Source: Paenibacillus pinisoli
GTDB lineage: Bacteria > Bacillota > Bacilli > Paenibacillales > Paenibacillaceae
DNA length: 64,000 nucleotides
Direction of reading: 5' to 3'
Assembly (NCBI RefSeq): GCF_003605435.1
Contig: NZ_QXQB01000002.1
Coordinates: 372,001 to 436,000, forward strand
Each line of letters starts with the position of its first letter. Within the stretch, counting starts at the first letter, position 1. The notes under the pieces were generated by a model that was not told where the DNA came from, did no database searches, and saw only the letters and a list, made by a program, of their open reading frames with translations. Position numbers and translations under genes: made by a program. Shown here in pieces: positions 27,964 through 36,350 of this stretch.

Positions 27964-28455
27964 TTAAGTGTCAATTCCTAGAATCGCGTTTCTCGGCAAC
28001 ATTCTGTTACTAATACCTGTATTATTATGTAGGAAATCGAAGATATCAAACATTAATTTTGCAGTGATTTCATTATATTCGTTGCCAAAAAACATCCTTG
28101 AAGACTTCCTTGCTTCTTTTTTTGGAAATATAACTGTGTACATTACAACGTCCATATATCGTAGTATATCTTTTGATTCTTTGGGTCTTCTTAATATTGT
28201 AATGCACAACTCTACTAGAGACTCAAAGAATCTTGGTTTATAATCTAAGTATTCTCTAAGCTCATCATAATTTTTAACAGTAGACTTGAATCTTTTGTTT
28301 ACCATATCAAGAACTGACATATACTTATCAAGGTTGTATGCACCATCGTATAAGAATAGTAGGGTTCCAGTTTTTACATCACTTAGACATGTCCTAAGTA
28401 TATAGCTACATAACTTAAACATGGCAATGGTAAACAAAATAACATAATCAACCAC
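27964..28455 (-). CDS. Unknown protein, possibly N-terminally truncated
   Basis: 163 residues, helical, no family recognised. The N-terminus (VDYVILFTIAMFKLCSYIL) is hydrophobic. The only early start is GTG 28455 with no ribosome site, and it begins 23 nt after a stump of a recombinase gene, so the original gene was probably cut by the event that left that stump. Basic residues dominate the middle (TILRRPKESKD, FPKKEARKSSRMFF). Confidence 0.45.
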   Translation of the reverse strand: MVDYVILFTIAMFKLCSYILRTCLSDVKTGTLLFLYDGAYNLDKYMSVLDMVNKRFKSTVKNYDELREYLDYKPRFFESLVELCITILRRPKESKDILRYMDVVMYTVIFPKKEARKSSRMFFGNEYNEITAKLMFDIFDFLHNNTGISNRMLPRNAILGIDT

Positions 28456-28477
28456 TAGCAGTTGATGATTCTTATTT

Positions 28478-28549
28478 TCATGATAGAGATTTGCTGAGTA
28501 ATTCCTCCATTGTCACAGACGCTTCTTTCTTCACTTTCGTCAATCGCAT
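28478..28549 (-). pseudogene. First 23 codons of a tyrosine recombinase gene (cassette copy 1)
   Basis: Reads MRLTKVKKEASVTMEELLSK and then stops. The first eight residues are identical to the start of the broken recombinase at 32431, and both have the MEE...F-type opening of the core-binding domain. Everything after codon 23 is lost. Confidence 0.65.
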
Positions 28550-28559
28550 AGCCGACAAA

Positions 28560-28609
28560 AAACCTCCTTAAGCAATCTGATTTTTAGTCAGATACTATAA
28601 AGGAGGTTT
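28560..28609 (-). promoter_or_regulatory. Hairpin that buries the recombinase ribosome site (copy 1)
   Basis: AAACCTCCTT (28560-28569) and AAGGAGGTTT (28600-28609) are exact complements, with an inner ATCTGA/TCAGAT stem. In the minus-strand RNA the 3' arm is the AAGGAGG in front of the recombinase ATG and is followed by a run of T residues. It can act as a terminator for upstream transcription and would also mask the ribosome site. Confidence 0.6.
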
Positions 28610-28701
28610 ATTGTCATATACGAATTACAACACACAGGATTATCAATTTTACTACAATTATATAGTCCATGACTATCCTTGATTAATTATTGTTAATAAG
28701 A

Positions 28702-28775
28702 AGTACCGAGGACGGGAATCGAACCTCGTACGGTGGTCACCCACCAGGATTCTAAGTCCTGTGCGTACTTGTCTC
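28702..28775 (-). pseudogene. tRNA-Leu 3' fragment, anticodon UAG (attachment-site-like, copy 1)
   Basis: The minus strand reads from the D-loop remnant (ACGCACAGGACTTAGAATCC) through the long variable arm GGTGGGTGACCACC, a T-loop GGTTCGATTCC and the 3' acceptor strand. The 5' acceptor strand and most of the D-arm are absent, so it cannot be a working tRNA. A tRNA 3' end next to a recombinase stump is the signature of an integration site left by a mobile element. Confidence 0.7.
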
Positions 28776-28974
28776 ACGTTGAAAGCTTATAATATCAACA
28801 CTTTGCAGTATCTACATGGTTTAAACCCAACAGGATTTACTTTGTTATCCCCTCTGAAATTAAAGAAATCCTGTTCATGCTTATTGGGTGCTAACAAGAT
28901 GCATAATACAAACACAATAAATCCCCTAAGGTATACATGCCCAGTCAGCCGACATGTCATTCGGTACATGACCG

Positions 28975-29901
28975 TTATCCGTACTTTCTTCTTTGAATTC
29001 CTACAATTGTATTTACGTCATCAATCCAATCGCTTCCTAAATGGGCGTTCAGAAGCGTATGCATATCTTTATACGACCATATCTGTATCCTCTTATCCTC
29101 TTTTTTTAGATTTTCACTAACATAACCAGTACAAAAAATGACCCCTCTGTTCACTTCATTCTTATCAATAACACGACTAAATGCTTGAACAGCCTGTAGA
29201 GTAAGTCGTGTAGTCTTATATAGCTTACACTCTACATAGACCTGCTCAAAACCATCAGGTCTTTTACCTCTAGCTATAATATCCTTTCCACCATCGCGAG
29301 TGGCTTTAGTCCACAAGGTGTCATAGCCCATACGGTCATACAAATACTCAATAAACCATTCAAACTCTACCGATTTTAATGTCAGTAGCTTCTCAATAGA
29401 GTTATCGCAGTGAATAAACTTGGCAAAGATAATTTCTATACACTGTGCTATTCCAATGATACGATCATCAGGGAGATTGGGCTGTGAGTATAAATAGCTT
29501 TCAAGTGCTTGTACTGCATTGTATGGTGCTGCTGGAAGCAGTTCTAGTATCCATGTAACTCCTTCCCAAGCTTCTAGTCCTTTACTAAGTCTGATTATCT
29601 TTTCACTACTCGCCATCTTTATAGCACGTTGACGAATTTTCGCATCTGCAACGCTCTGCATCATCTTATTAACTGCATAGTCACTTGTATCTTGATTGCG
29701 TATTAAAGGCTCTAATAGACACCTCAACAAACCTTTAACATCTTCCTGATGTACATCTTTGATGTTCCCTATATACTTATCCAGCCATTCGTCATACGGA
29801 ATCCTTAATGCTGGATATACTTCTTTCCTACTCAATACAAGGCTCTGCCACTCTTCAAATGTCTGATAGTTAGTTGTGTAAAGCCACTCGTTCAGCTCCA
29901 T
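28975..29901 (-). CDS. Mrr-type restriction endonuclease domain protein
   Basis: 308 residues. The N-terminal 180 are helical and unassigned. The C-terminal Mrr_cat domain is plain: FEWFIEYLYDRMGYDTLWTK, DGGKDIIARG, YVECKLYKT, then QAVQAFSRVID and GVIFCTGYVS. D (in GGKD), E and K (in VECK) form the PD-(D/E)XK site. Such enzymes cut modified or foreign DNA. Chosen start is ATG 29901; the frame opens at a TTG 29919 whose next bases are the GGAGGA ribosome site itself. It lies alone between the two tRNA-Leu cassette copies. Confidence 0.85.
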   Translation of the reverse strand: MELNEWLYTTNYQTFEEWQSLVLSRKEVYPALRIPYDEWLDKYIGNIKDVHQEDVKGLLRCLLEPLIRNQDTSDYAVNKMMQSVADAKIRQRAIKMASSEKIIRLSKGLEAWEGVTWILELLPAAPYNAVQALESYLYSQPNLPDDRIIGIAQCIEIIFAKFIHCDNSIEKLLTLKSVEFEWFIEYLYDRMGYDTLWTKATRDGGKDIIARGKRPDGFEQVYVECKLYKTTRLTLQAVQAFSRVIDKNEVNRGVIFCTGYVSENLKKEDKRIQIWSYKDMHTLLNAHLGSDWIDDVNTIVGIQRRKYG

Positions 29902-30103
29902 TTGTTCCGATTCCTCCAATACAAATACTTCAATTATGAATCTAATCCGAGTACTTTATTCTGTCCCATTTAATCATATTTCTTGCCGCAAATCCCTTCG
30001 CAACTCATCAAATAACTCTGACAACCAGGCCCGATCCTTACATTATATGTATTTTTCTACCCTCTTGGCAAATAGAGCGTTCTTATTCCCTTTTGCTCAT
30101 ATT

Positions 30104-30196
30104 TTAATGAGTAACACCCCATCCTAATACGGCTATTGCCCATGCTGCCATTAAATCCGCCTGAGTTCGTTCAAACTCTGCAATTGCCACCAGCAT
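30104..30196 (-). other. Short protein-like frame in the 340-bp gap between the two Mrr genes
   Basis: A 30-codon frame reads MLVAIAEFERTQADLMAAWA and a short hydrophobic tail. IAEFER recalls serine recombinases, but the rest does not fit. The remainder of the gap 29920-30244 shows nothing else. Confidence 0.2.
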
Positions 30197-30244
30197 CCCC
30201 AATATAACTATTCTTGTAGATCTATTCCCAGCACGCCAGTATTC

Positions 30245-30743
30245 TTACTTCCGCATTACTTTTTTGACATATTTCTCTGCTTTGTAATCTTTCTTAATTT
30301 CATAAAGCACAGTACCGTTAACCTCACTCCATGATTCCAAGATCATCCTCAGCTCAGCTTCAATTCTGTCCTTGACCAGTTGAATATCATCATGCCTGAA
30401 TGCTTCAATCATGCTTACCAAATCATCACGATCTATTAGCTTTACATGATTTATACCTGCTAGTGTTTCACATGACTTTGTAAACTTTGCAGAAGCTATC
30501 ACAATTGCTTTTTTCGCCTTATAATACCTCATACAAGAGAATACCTCCTGTACTGCACTTACGCCCACCGAATCCCGAATCGGTGTAACGCTTCGCTTGT
30601 ACCACTTTCCTAATACCCTCTCGATCAGTAAAGACAATATCTGCCCCGAAATCTCTACTTCCAACTGTTTTATAGACATTAGAGTATCCAAGTTCAATAA
30701 ACAGTCTATAGAGGTACATTTCAAATTCCGATCCATCTTCCAT
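30245..30743 (-). pseudogene. Second Mrr-type nuclease, frameshifted by a 7-bp tandem duplication
   Basis: From 30743 the frame reads SEFEMYLYRLFIELGYSNVY, DFGADIVF and VVQAKRYTDS, the Mrr catalytic half with D and Q-x-K. The other half continues in the next frame as VGVSAVQEVFSCMRYYKAKK to a stop at 30245. At 30568-30581 the plus strand has CCGAATC twice in a row; removing one copy restores an unbroken, family-like YTDSVGVSAVQEV. The protein would be about 163 residues, shorter than classic Mrr. Confidence 0.85.
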
Positions 30744-31081
30744 CCTATCAATATCAGAAATTGATATGTTTTTTTAAATCGTAATCATGAGGAAATGGCT
30801 GGCTCTGTTTTTCACTACTTTTATTGATCCTATACCTAAAAAACACATTAAAATCAAAGCAAACGAAAAAACAAATAACAGAAGACCTCCCCACTATATA
30901 TTACGTATCGATTCAGAGATAATAATTGTAACATACGACCTACTTTTTCTTCCATGCATCGCCAAAAAAGGACATTTGATGTATAATTAATATAAGTAAA
31001 AAGTAATATACTGATATTTACTCCGCTGTGCAAGAACAGTTAGCATTATCATTTTTATATTAACTGCGAGGTGAGCTGTAT

Positions 31082-31948
31082 ATGTCGATCCCTAACGCTA
31101 TTTACAAAGTAAATGATGAGGATTTGGGTGTACCAGTTTACGTAACTGATTTAGACAAAGATTCATACCGAGATAAATATAAGTATCATTTATTTTGTCC
31201 TACAGAGAACTGCAAAGCAAAACTGGCTTATGTGCAGACAAAGCCAGCACAGTTTAGAACATGGAGACTTGAAGATCATATAAGCGGCTGTGATTACGAA
31301 TTTGTTCGTCAAGGTATAAAGCCTGGCAGAAGTGCTGAGCAAATTAATGTAGAAATGAAGGAGGATCAGAGACGAAGAGTTTTAAAAGAAGCCTTAGAAT
31401 TGGCAAGAATGTCTGAACAGCAACTTGAAAACCTCCGTGCTAAGAGGAGGGAGTGGAGAGTTAATAGGAGTCCTACAACCGATAGGGATAACAAAGGACC
31501 AAAAATCAACGTTGTTACTGTTGATGGAATTGATGAAGGCGAGATAGCCGGCGTTACTTATAGAAGTCGTCCTGTTTTAAAAAGAGATGCTGATGTATTA
31601 AAAGAATCCGATATTGGAAAACATCGATGTGTAACTGGGTACTTTGAAGAGTTAGTTGAAGACGGAGAAAGAATTATCATTACTATTTTCAGAAAAAAAA
31701 CAAAAGTCAAAATTATGTTTGAAGAAGCTTTTCGCGCGAATAGCCCGAACTATGTAGGACTCTTTCATCATATCAACAAATATATGCATAAATATAATGA
31801 TGCAATCTGTATTAGCATCGGCGAGGTTCGTTTATCAAAAGAAGATAAAACCCAATATGAAATACAAGTTTTTCAAGGTGAGGATTTTACTATTGATGGT
31901 ATGAACTTACTAGGATTGGCAGCAAAAAATGCACATGAAAAATTCTAG
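31082..31948 (+). CDS. Unknown protein with a CoiA-like zinc-finger N-terminus
   Basis: 288 residues. C39 and C44 (FCPTENCKAKL) with H66 and C70 (EDHISGC) form a likely zinc site of the kind found at the front of CoiA-like and other nuclease-associated proteins. A charged helix (KEDQRRRVLKEALELARMSE) and an unassigned C-terminal beta-rich domain (150-288) follow. ATG 31082 has GAGGTGA. It is the only plus-strand gene between the two tRNA-Leu cassettes. A role in recognising foreign DNA is a guess from context. The 340 bp upstream hold only AT-rich sequence. Confidence 0.6.
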   Translation: MSIPNAIYKVNDEDLGVPVYVTDLDKDSYRDKYKYHLFCPTENCKAKLAYVQTKPAQFRTWRLEDHISGCDYEFVRQGIKPGRSAEQINVEMKEDQRRRVLKEALELARMSEQQLENLRAKRREWRVNRSPTTDRDNKGPKINVVTVDGIDEGEIAGVTYRSRPVLKRDADVLKESDIGKHRCVTGYFEELVEDGERIIITIFRKKTKVKIMFEEAFRANSPNYVGLFHHINKYMHKYNDAICISIGEVRLSKEDKTQYEIQVFQGEDFTIDGMNLLGLAAKNAHEKF

Positions 31949-31959
31949 TATTTTCAAGC

Positions 31960-31999
31960 AAAAAAGAATGTCGCAATTTTTTTTGTGACCTTCTTTTTT
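31960..31999 (+). terminator. Intrinsic terminator of the zinc-finger protein gene
   Basis: AAAAAAGAA-GTC-CAA pairs with TTG-GAC-TTCTTTTTTT across a T-rich loop, starting 12 nt after the stop codon. Confidence 0.75.
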
Positions 32000-32020
32000 T
32001 AGTACCTGAACGTAGTCAAT

Positions 32021-32431
32021 TTATTTTGACTGTATCGCTTTCATAAATATGTCATGAAGGTTCACATATCTCAATGTCGTTTGAATCGATTGATGTCCAG
32101 CCAACTTAGCAATATTTTGAATAGATACGCTAGGTTAACTAGGCTTTTACAGAATATATAGCGTAGCGAGTGCACAGAGTTTTTTCCTACCAACTTCTCT
32201 CCCTTCTCTGTCCTCTCCAATTAAACTGCATCGCTCTAATTAGGTATCGCTCTCGTTGTTAGCTGTCCTAAATGATCTGAAACGAACAAATATGGGCTCA
32301 CTCTATATGCTTCTTTATTACATTCTGTCCAAAAACTAAGTTAAATTTTTTGTTTTTTTCCAATTGATAAATTGGGTAAATGCTTCTTCCATTGTAGCAG
32401 GTGCAGTTTTCTTCACTTTCGTCAATCGCAT
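32021..32431 (-). pseudogene. Decayed tyrosine recombinase/integrase (cassette copy 2)
   Basis: Only 137 codons remain of an expected 300 or more, with about eight in-frame stops. The start MRLTKVKKTAPATMEEAFTQ begins a SAM-like core-binding domain. The end reads SIQNIAKLAGHQSIQTTLRYVN, the classic GH-x-x-x-x-T-x-x-Y catalytic box. The two ends are in the same frame, but the middle, which would hold the first catalytic arginine, is lost. It starts just downstream of a tRNA-Leu 3' fragment, so it is the dead integrase of the element that built part of this island. Confidence 0.85.
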
Positions 32432-32444
32432 AGATAACGAAAAA

Positions 32445-32490
32445 ACCTCCTTCACAGGCATCTGATTTGGTCAGATACTGCAAAGGAGGT
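32445..32490 (-). promoter_or_regulatory. Hairpin that buries the recombinase ribosome site (copy 2)
   Basis: ACCTCCTT (32445-32452) and AAGGAGGT (32483-32490) pair, with an inner ATCTGA/TCAGAT stem. In the minus-strand RNA the first half (AAGGAGGT complement pair) is followed by TTTTTTCG before the recombinase ATG. Structure and position match copy 1. Confidence 0.6.
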
Positions 32491-32599
32491 ATTATCTGCT
32501 TCTCGTGAGTCCTGTATACTAACTTCAAACACGCAGGACTACCAATTTTATTACAAGTATGTACATCGTCTAAACCTTATAATATCAAGGTTTGTAAAA

Positions 32600-32675
32600 G
32601 TGCCAAGGACGGGAATCGAACCCGTACGGTGGTCACCCACCGCAGGATTTTAAGTCCTCTGCGTCCTTGCCATTC
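32600..32675 (-). pseudogene. tRNA-Leu 3' fragment, anticodon UAA (attachment-site-like, copy 2)
   Basis: The minus strand reads GGACTTAAAATCC (anticodon arm), GGTGGGTGACCACC (variable arm), GGGTTCGATTCCC (T-arm) and CCTTGGCA. A D-arm remnant TGGCAAGGACGC precedes it, but no proper 5' acceptor strand follows upstream. It marks the border between the accessory island and the core genes at 32.8 kb. Confidence 0.7.
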
Positions 32676-32827
32676 GCAAAACTCACATGAATAATGGCTT
32701 CACGGTTTGAGGGTAGAAACGAGACTTTATTTTACATCATTTTAACTCAAATCCTTTTTCCCTTCACCCTGTACCACTAATACTCCTAATCTGTATCACA
32801 TCGAAATAATCGGTAAATATATGGATC

Positions 32828-34291
32828 TTAATACACTGTGCCATTCCTCACCAACAAAGCCACTGACTCCACATGAACCGTCCAAGGAAACATATCCACC
32901 GGAGTCACTTCCACCGTCTTATACCCGCCATCCTCCAGGATGCGCAGGTCACGTGCTAACGTGGATGGATTACAGCTCACGTAGACGACGCGCTTCGGCT
33001 GGAGCGCGAGGATGGTCTCCAGCAGCGCCGGGTCGCAGCCCTTGCGCGGCGGGTCGACGACGACGACGTCGGCTTCTACGCCTTCCTTGCGCCAGCGAGG
33101 CATGACGACCTCGGCTGGGCCGGCTTCGAAGCTGGCATTGTCGATGCCGTTCAGCGCCGCGTTGCGCTTCGCGTCTTCGATCGCTTCCGGCACAATCTCG
33201 ACGCCGTATACATGGCCGGCTTGTCTCGCCAGGAACAGCGAGATCGTGCCGATGCCGCAATACGCGTCTATGACTCGCTCCTTGCCGCTCAGAGCCGCAT
33301 ACTCGACCGCCTTGCGGTACAGAGCCACCGTCTGCGCTGGATTGATCTGATAAAATGAGCGCGCTGAGATCGCGAAGCGAATCCCATCCAGCTCATCGTA
33401 GATGAACTCGCTGCCCCACAGGACGCGCGTCTCATCGCCGAAGATCGCGTTCGTATGCTCTTCATTCACGTTCTGCACAATGCTCTTCAGTCCCGGCAGC
33501 GAAGCGCGCAGATGCTCGATCCACTCCGGCTGGCGAGGCAGCCGCTTGCCGTTCGTCACCAGCACGACCATGATCTCGCCGGTCACGACGCCAGTACGGG
33601 CCATAATATGGCGCAGAACGCCCTTGCCCGTCGATTCATCGTACGGCTGGATGCGCAGCTCGCGCGCAACCTTCTTCACGACGCGGACGACCTCGTCGTT
33701 ATGCTCGTGCTGGATCAGGCAATCGTCCATATCGATGATGCGGTGCGTGCCGCGTGCGTAGAAGCCTGCAACCAGCTCGCCATTCTCCCCAGCTGCGCCG
33801 ACAGGCACAGCCGCTTTATTGCGGTAGCGCCACGGATCATCCATGCCGATCGTAGGATGCACGACAACGCCATCCTGTGCGTCTCTCTCGCCAGCTACGT
33901 TCAACTTGCCGATACGCGTCAAGTTGTCGACGACATGCTGGCGCTTCCAGGCAAGCTGCGCCTCATAGTCGAAGTGCTGCAGCTGGCAGCCGCCGCATTC
34001 CTTGTAGATATCGCAAGGCGGGTTAATCCGGTCCGGGCTGGCCTTCACCAGCTCCTGCAAGCGGGCGTAGCCGTACTGCTTCTTCAGCTTCATGACGCGC
34101 ACGCGCGCCTGCTCCCCGGGAAGCCCCCCTTGAACAAACAGGGTAAAGCCGTTCGCCCGGCCTACCCCGTCACCGTCATGAGTCAGGCCGACCAGGTCGA
34201 CCGTGAGCTCTTCATTTTTTTGGAACGGAGTGTCGTAGCTTGGCTTAGCCGCTCTCGCGCTCCTCGCGTTCCTTCCAGATTTTCTAGTCAT
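32828..34291 (-). CDS. rlmD: 23S rRNA (uracil-C5)-methyltransferase, RlmD/RlmCD family
   Basis: 487 residues. A basic N-terminal tail, TRAM domain (about 24-82), iron-sulfur cysteines C93, C99 and C102 (PPCDIYKECGGCQ) with a fourth in IDMDDCL, then the SAM-dependent methyltransferase with YCGIGTISLFLARQA, VDPPRKGCDPALLE and catalytic VYVSCNPSTLARDL. It makes m5U in 23S rRNA; the B. subtilis homologue YefA (RlmCD) modifies both U747 and U1939. ATG 34291 follows GGAGAT. It is last in an operon with dgkB, the CbiX-like gene and yerC. Confidence 0.95.
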   Translation of the reverse strand: MTRKSGRNARSARAAKPSYDTPFQKNEELTVDLVGLTHDGDGVGRANGFTLFVQGGLPGEQARVRVMKLKKQYGYARLQELVKASPDRINPPCDIYKECGGCQLQHFDYEAQLAWKRQHVVDNLTRIGKLNVAGERDAQDGVVVHPTIGMDDPWRYRNKAAVPVGAAGENGELVAGFYARGTHRIIDMDDCLIQHEHNDEVVRVVKKVARELRIQPYDESTGKGVLRHIMARTGVVTGEIMVVLVTNGKRLPRQPEWIEHLRASLPGLKSIVQNVNEEHTNAIFGDETRVLWGSEFIYDELDGIRFAISARSFYQINPAQTVALYRKAVEYAALSGKERVIDAYCGIGTISLFLARQAGHVYGVEIVPEAIEDAKRNAALNGIDNASFEAGPAEVVMPRWRKEGVEADVVVVDPPRKGCDPALLETILALQPKRVVYVSCNPSTLARDLRILEDGGYKTVEVTPVDMFPWTVHVESVALLVRNGTVY

Positions 34292-34330
34292 ATAATCTCC
34301 GTTCTCTCTAGCATGCTGTTGACTATTCCC

Positions 34331-35239
34331 TTAACGGTACGTCGATACGCCCGTCTCGTCTGCGAAGATGCGCAGGTGAGAGGGCAGCACCGAGAAGTGA
34401 GCCGGCAGCACGCCGCCATACTCGCCGTCCAGGTTGATCTGCACGTAATCCGGCGTCGTCACCTTCAAGCTGTTCGTGCGCAGATGGATCACATGCGGAT
34501 CGGACAAGTGCTCGCCCCGCAGAGCCAGCGTGACAAGCCGTATGAATTCCGCCAGATTCATCTTGCGGATCAGAAGCACGTCGAGCAAGCCGTCATCCAG
34601 CTTGGAATCCGGCGCAAGCCGCTCGAAGCCTCCTACGGAGTTGCTGTTGCAGATCAGGAACAGCATGAATTCGTCATGGAATTCTCCGACGCCCTCTGCG
34701 ACAAACTTCAGCTCCGTCGGGCGCAGGCGTGTCATCTTCTCCAGGCCCTTCATATAATAAGCCAGTTGCCCAACCATCGTCTTCAGCTTGCTCGGCACAT
34801 CATAGGTCAGCTCCGTCAGCGACCCGCCGCCGGCAATATTGATGAAATAACGCTCATTCGCCACGCCTACATCGACCGGTCTCGTATACTGGCCGATGAT
34901 CAGATCACAGGCATATTCCCAATGCTTCGGAATGCCGGTCGCGCGCGCGAAGTCATTCGTCGTCCCGACCGGCAATATGCCAAGCGGCGGACGATTCGGC
35001 TTATTCGCAAGTCCGTTGATGACTTCGTAGAGCGTTCCGTCACCTCCCGCAGCAATGATCATGTCATAGCCTCTCTCTGCCGCGTCAGCCGCGGCCAGCG
35101 TCGCATCGCCTTCGCCGATCGTGGCATGGCAGGTAGCCTCGATGCCGCCTTGGTCCAGACGCTGCAGAATATCCGGAAGACGCCGTTTCATCTCTTCTCT
35201 TCCCGATGTCGGATTATAGATAAGCCTCGCGCGTTTCAT
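34331..35239 (-). CDS. dgkB: Diacylglycerol kinase DgkB
   Basis: 302 residues. MKRARLIYNPTSGREEMKRR opens the DAGK catalytic fold, AAGGDGTLYEVING is the nucleotide-binding motif, and GILPVGTTNDFARA and GGGSLTELTYD follow. The soluble enzyme phosphorylates diacylglycerol to phosphatidic acid and so recycles the lipid left by lipoteichoic acid synthesis (YerQ in B. subtilis). The start ATG 35239 has AAGGAGGAG; the frame opens 27 codons further up without a ribosome site. Confidence 0.94.
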   Translation of the reverse strand: MKRARLIYNPTSGREEMKRRLPDILQRLDQGGIEATCHATIGEGDATLAAADAAERGYDMIIAAGGDGTLYEVINGLANKPNRPPLGILPVGTTNDFARATGIPKHWEYACDLIIGQYTRPVDVGVANERYFINIAGGGSLTELTYDVPSKLKTMVGQLAYYMKGLEKMTRLRPTELKFVAEGVGEFHDEFMLFLICNSNSVGGFERLAPDSKLDDGLLDVLLIRKMNLAEFIRLVTLALRGEHLSDPHVIHLRTNSLKVTTPDYVQINLDGEYGGVLPAHFSVLPSHLRIFADETGVSTYR

Positions 35240-35268
35240 TGCAACTCGCTCCTCCTTATGGAACAACA

Positions 35269-36042
35269 CTAACAATAACCGTTGCGGGACAGCCAGCCGT
35301 CCATCTGCCGGTGAAGCCACCTCTCGATAGCGGGGTGAGGCAGCATGGCGCGGCCGTTGTACCGGTAGTCCAAGCCTTCAAGTCTTGCGGGTATTACTTT
35401 ATTGGTGAAATAACCTTGGCTTAGAAAAAGAGGCACGACGATGACGTCATCGACGTCCTCCTGCTGCTGCAAGGCTGCGAGCTTGCCAGCCGCCTGATCG
35501 GGCAGCAGCATCGCATAATCGGCTTTGGCGAAGCTGCCCAGCCCTCGCACACGCTCCGCTAGAGCGGATAATCCGGCCTGCCAGCGTTCATGGAAGACCG
35601 GCTCCTTGCTGCCATGGCCGATCAGCAGCACAGCTTCCCGATCAGGGCGCGCTGACAGCTCCTGAATATGTGAAAGCAGCAACTCTGCAATGTCTTCATC
35701 ATCGTCAATCGGGGAGCCGTAATGCACATTCGCCTCCACACGAAACAAACCCAGGTCTCCTGCAAAATCAGTCAATGGCGCCAATCCGAACGCCTGACCA
35801 ATCTCATCGACATGGGTGCTGCCGGAGGAAACGAATAACGGGAGCACGAACATATCCGTCACTCCCTGTTTCTCCAGCTCGTCTATACCATCCTGAATAA
35901 GTCTTCCCTCAACGATCTCCAGAAACGCAGAAACAACGGGTACAGGAATGCTGCCCGATGCTTGGCGTACGGCCTCGTCTATGAGCTTGACCCAACTCTC
36001 TTCCCTGGAACCGTGACTAACGACCAGAATGCCGGGATTCAT
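35269..36042 (-). CDS. CbiX/SirB-like sirohydrochlorin chelatase family protein
   Basis: 257 residues in two similar halves: GILVVSHGSREESWVKLIDE at the start and AVLLIGHGSKEPVFHERW at about 118, each with the metal-binding histidine of class II chelatases. VLPLFVSSGSTHVDEI and VVPLFLSQGYFTNKVIP are the matching second histidine segments. The fold inserts a metal into a tetrapyrrole, usually cobalt or iron. No other cobalamin or siroheme gene is near, so the substrate is unproved. It lies 29 nt before dgkB and 11 nt after yerC. Confidence 0.85.
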   Translation of the reverse strand: MNPGILVVSHGSREESWVKLIDEAVRQASGSIPVPVVSAFLEIVEGRLIQDGIDELEKQGVTDMFVLPLFVSSGSTHVDEIGQAFGLAPLTDFAGDLGLFRVEANVHYGSPIDDDEDIAELLLSHIQELSARPDREAVLLIGHGSKEPVFHERWQAGLSALAERVRGLGSFAKADYAMLLPDQAAGKLAALQQQEDVDDVIVVPLFLSQGYFTNKVIPARLEGLDYRYNGRAMLPHPAIERWLHRQMDGWLSRNGYC

Positions 36043-36053
36043 GCGGGCCTGCC

Positions 36054-36350
36054 TTAGCGGCCCAATCTCTCAAGTGTCATCTTGTAGCCGTCGTTGCCGT
36101 AATTCAGACAACGCTTCACCCGCGAGATTGTTGCTGTGCTGGCACCTGTCTCCGCTTCAATCTGATTATAGGTGCTGCCTTTGCCAAGCATACGAGCCAC
36201 CTCCAGACGCTGGGAAAGCGACTGTATCTCGTTCACCGTACACAAATCATCGAAGAAAACATAACATTCCTCAACCGATTTCAATGTAAGGATCGCTTCA
36301 AATAGTTGGTCTATTGCTTTATCATTCAGCTTCTTCAGCTGCATTCGCAT
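36054..36350 (-). CDS. yerC: YerC/YecD family TrpR-related DNA-binding protein
   Basis: 98 residues. FFDDLCTVNEIQSLSQRLEVARMLGKGSTYNQIEAETGASTATISRVKRCLNYG is the Trp-repressor-like helix-turn-helix. It is probably a small dimeric regulator; its target is not known to me. Start at ATG 36350 or 36344; GGGAGTG suits either. First gene of the yerC-cbiX-dgkB-rlmD unit. Confidence 0.9.
   Translation of the reverse strand: MRMQLKKLNDKAIDQLFEAILTLKSVEECYVFFDDLCTVNEIQSLSQRLEVARMLGKGSTYNQIEAETGASTATISRVKRCLNYGNDGYKMTLERLGR

Noticed and set aside
30104..30196. Serine recombinase remnant (IAEFER)
   Set aside because: Only six residues match the recombinase pattern; the rest is hydrophobic and unlike the family, so I list it only as an unclear frame.
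30787..30990. 67-codon plus-strand frame
   Set aside because: No ribosome site and low-complexity AT-rich composition in an intergenic stretch.
28702..32675. Functional tRNA-Leu genes
   Set aside because: Both sequences lack the 5' acceptor strand and a normal D-arm; no full cloverleaf can be drawn.
17617..32675. Complete prophage
   Set aside because: No capsid, terminase, portal, tail or lysis genes are visible; the content fits a decayed genomic island.
33455..35272. 605-codon plus-strand frame across rlmD and dgkB
   Set aside because: It is antisense to two certain genes and reads His/Arg/Leu-rich shadow sequence.
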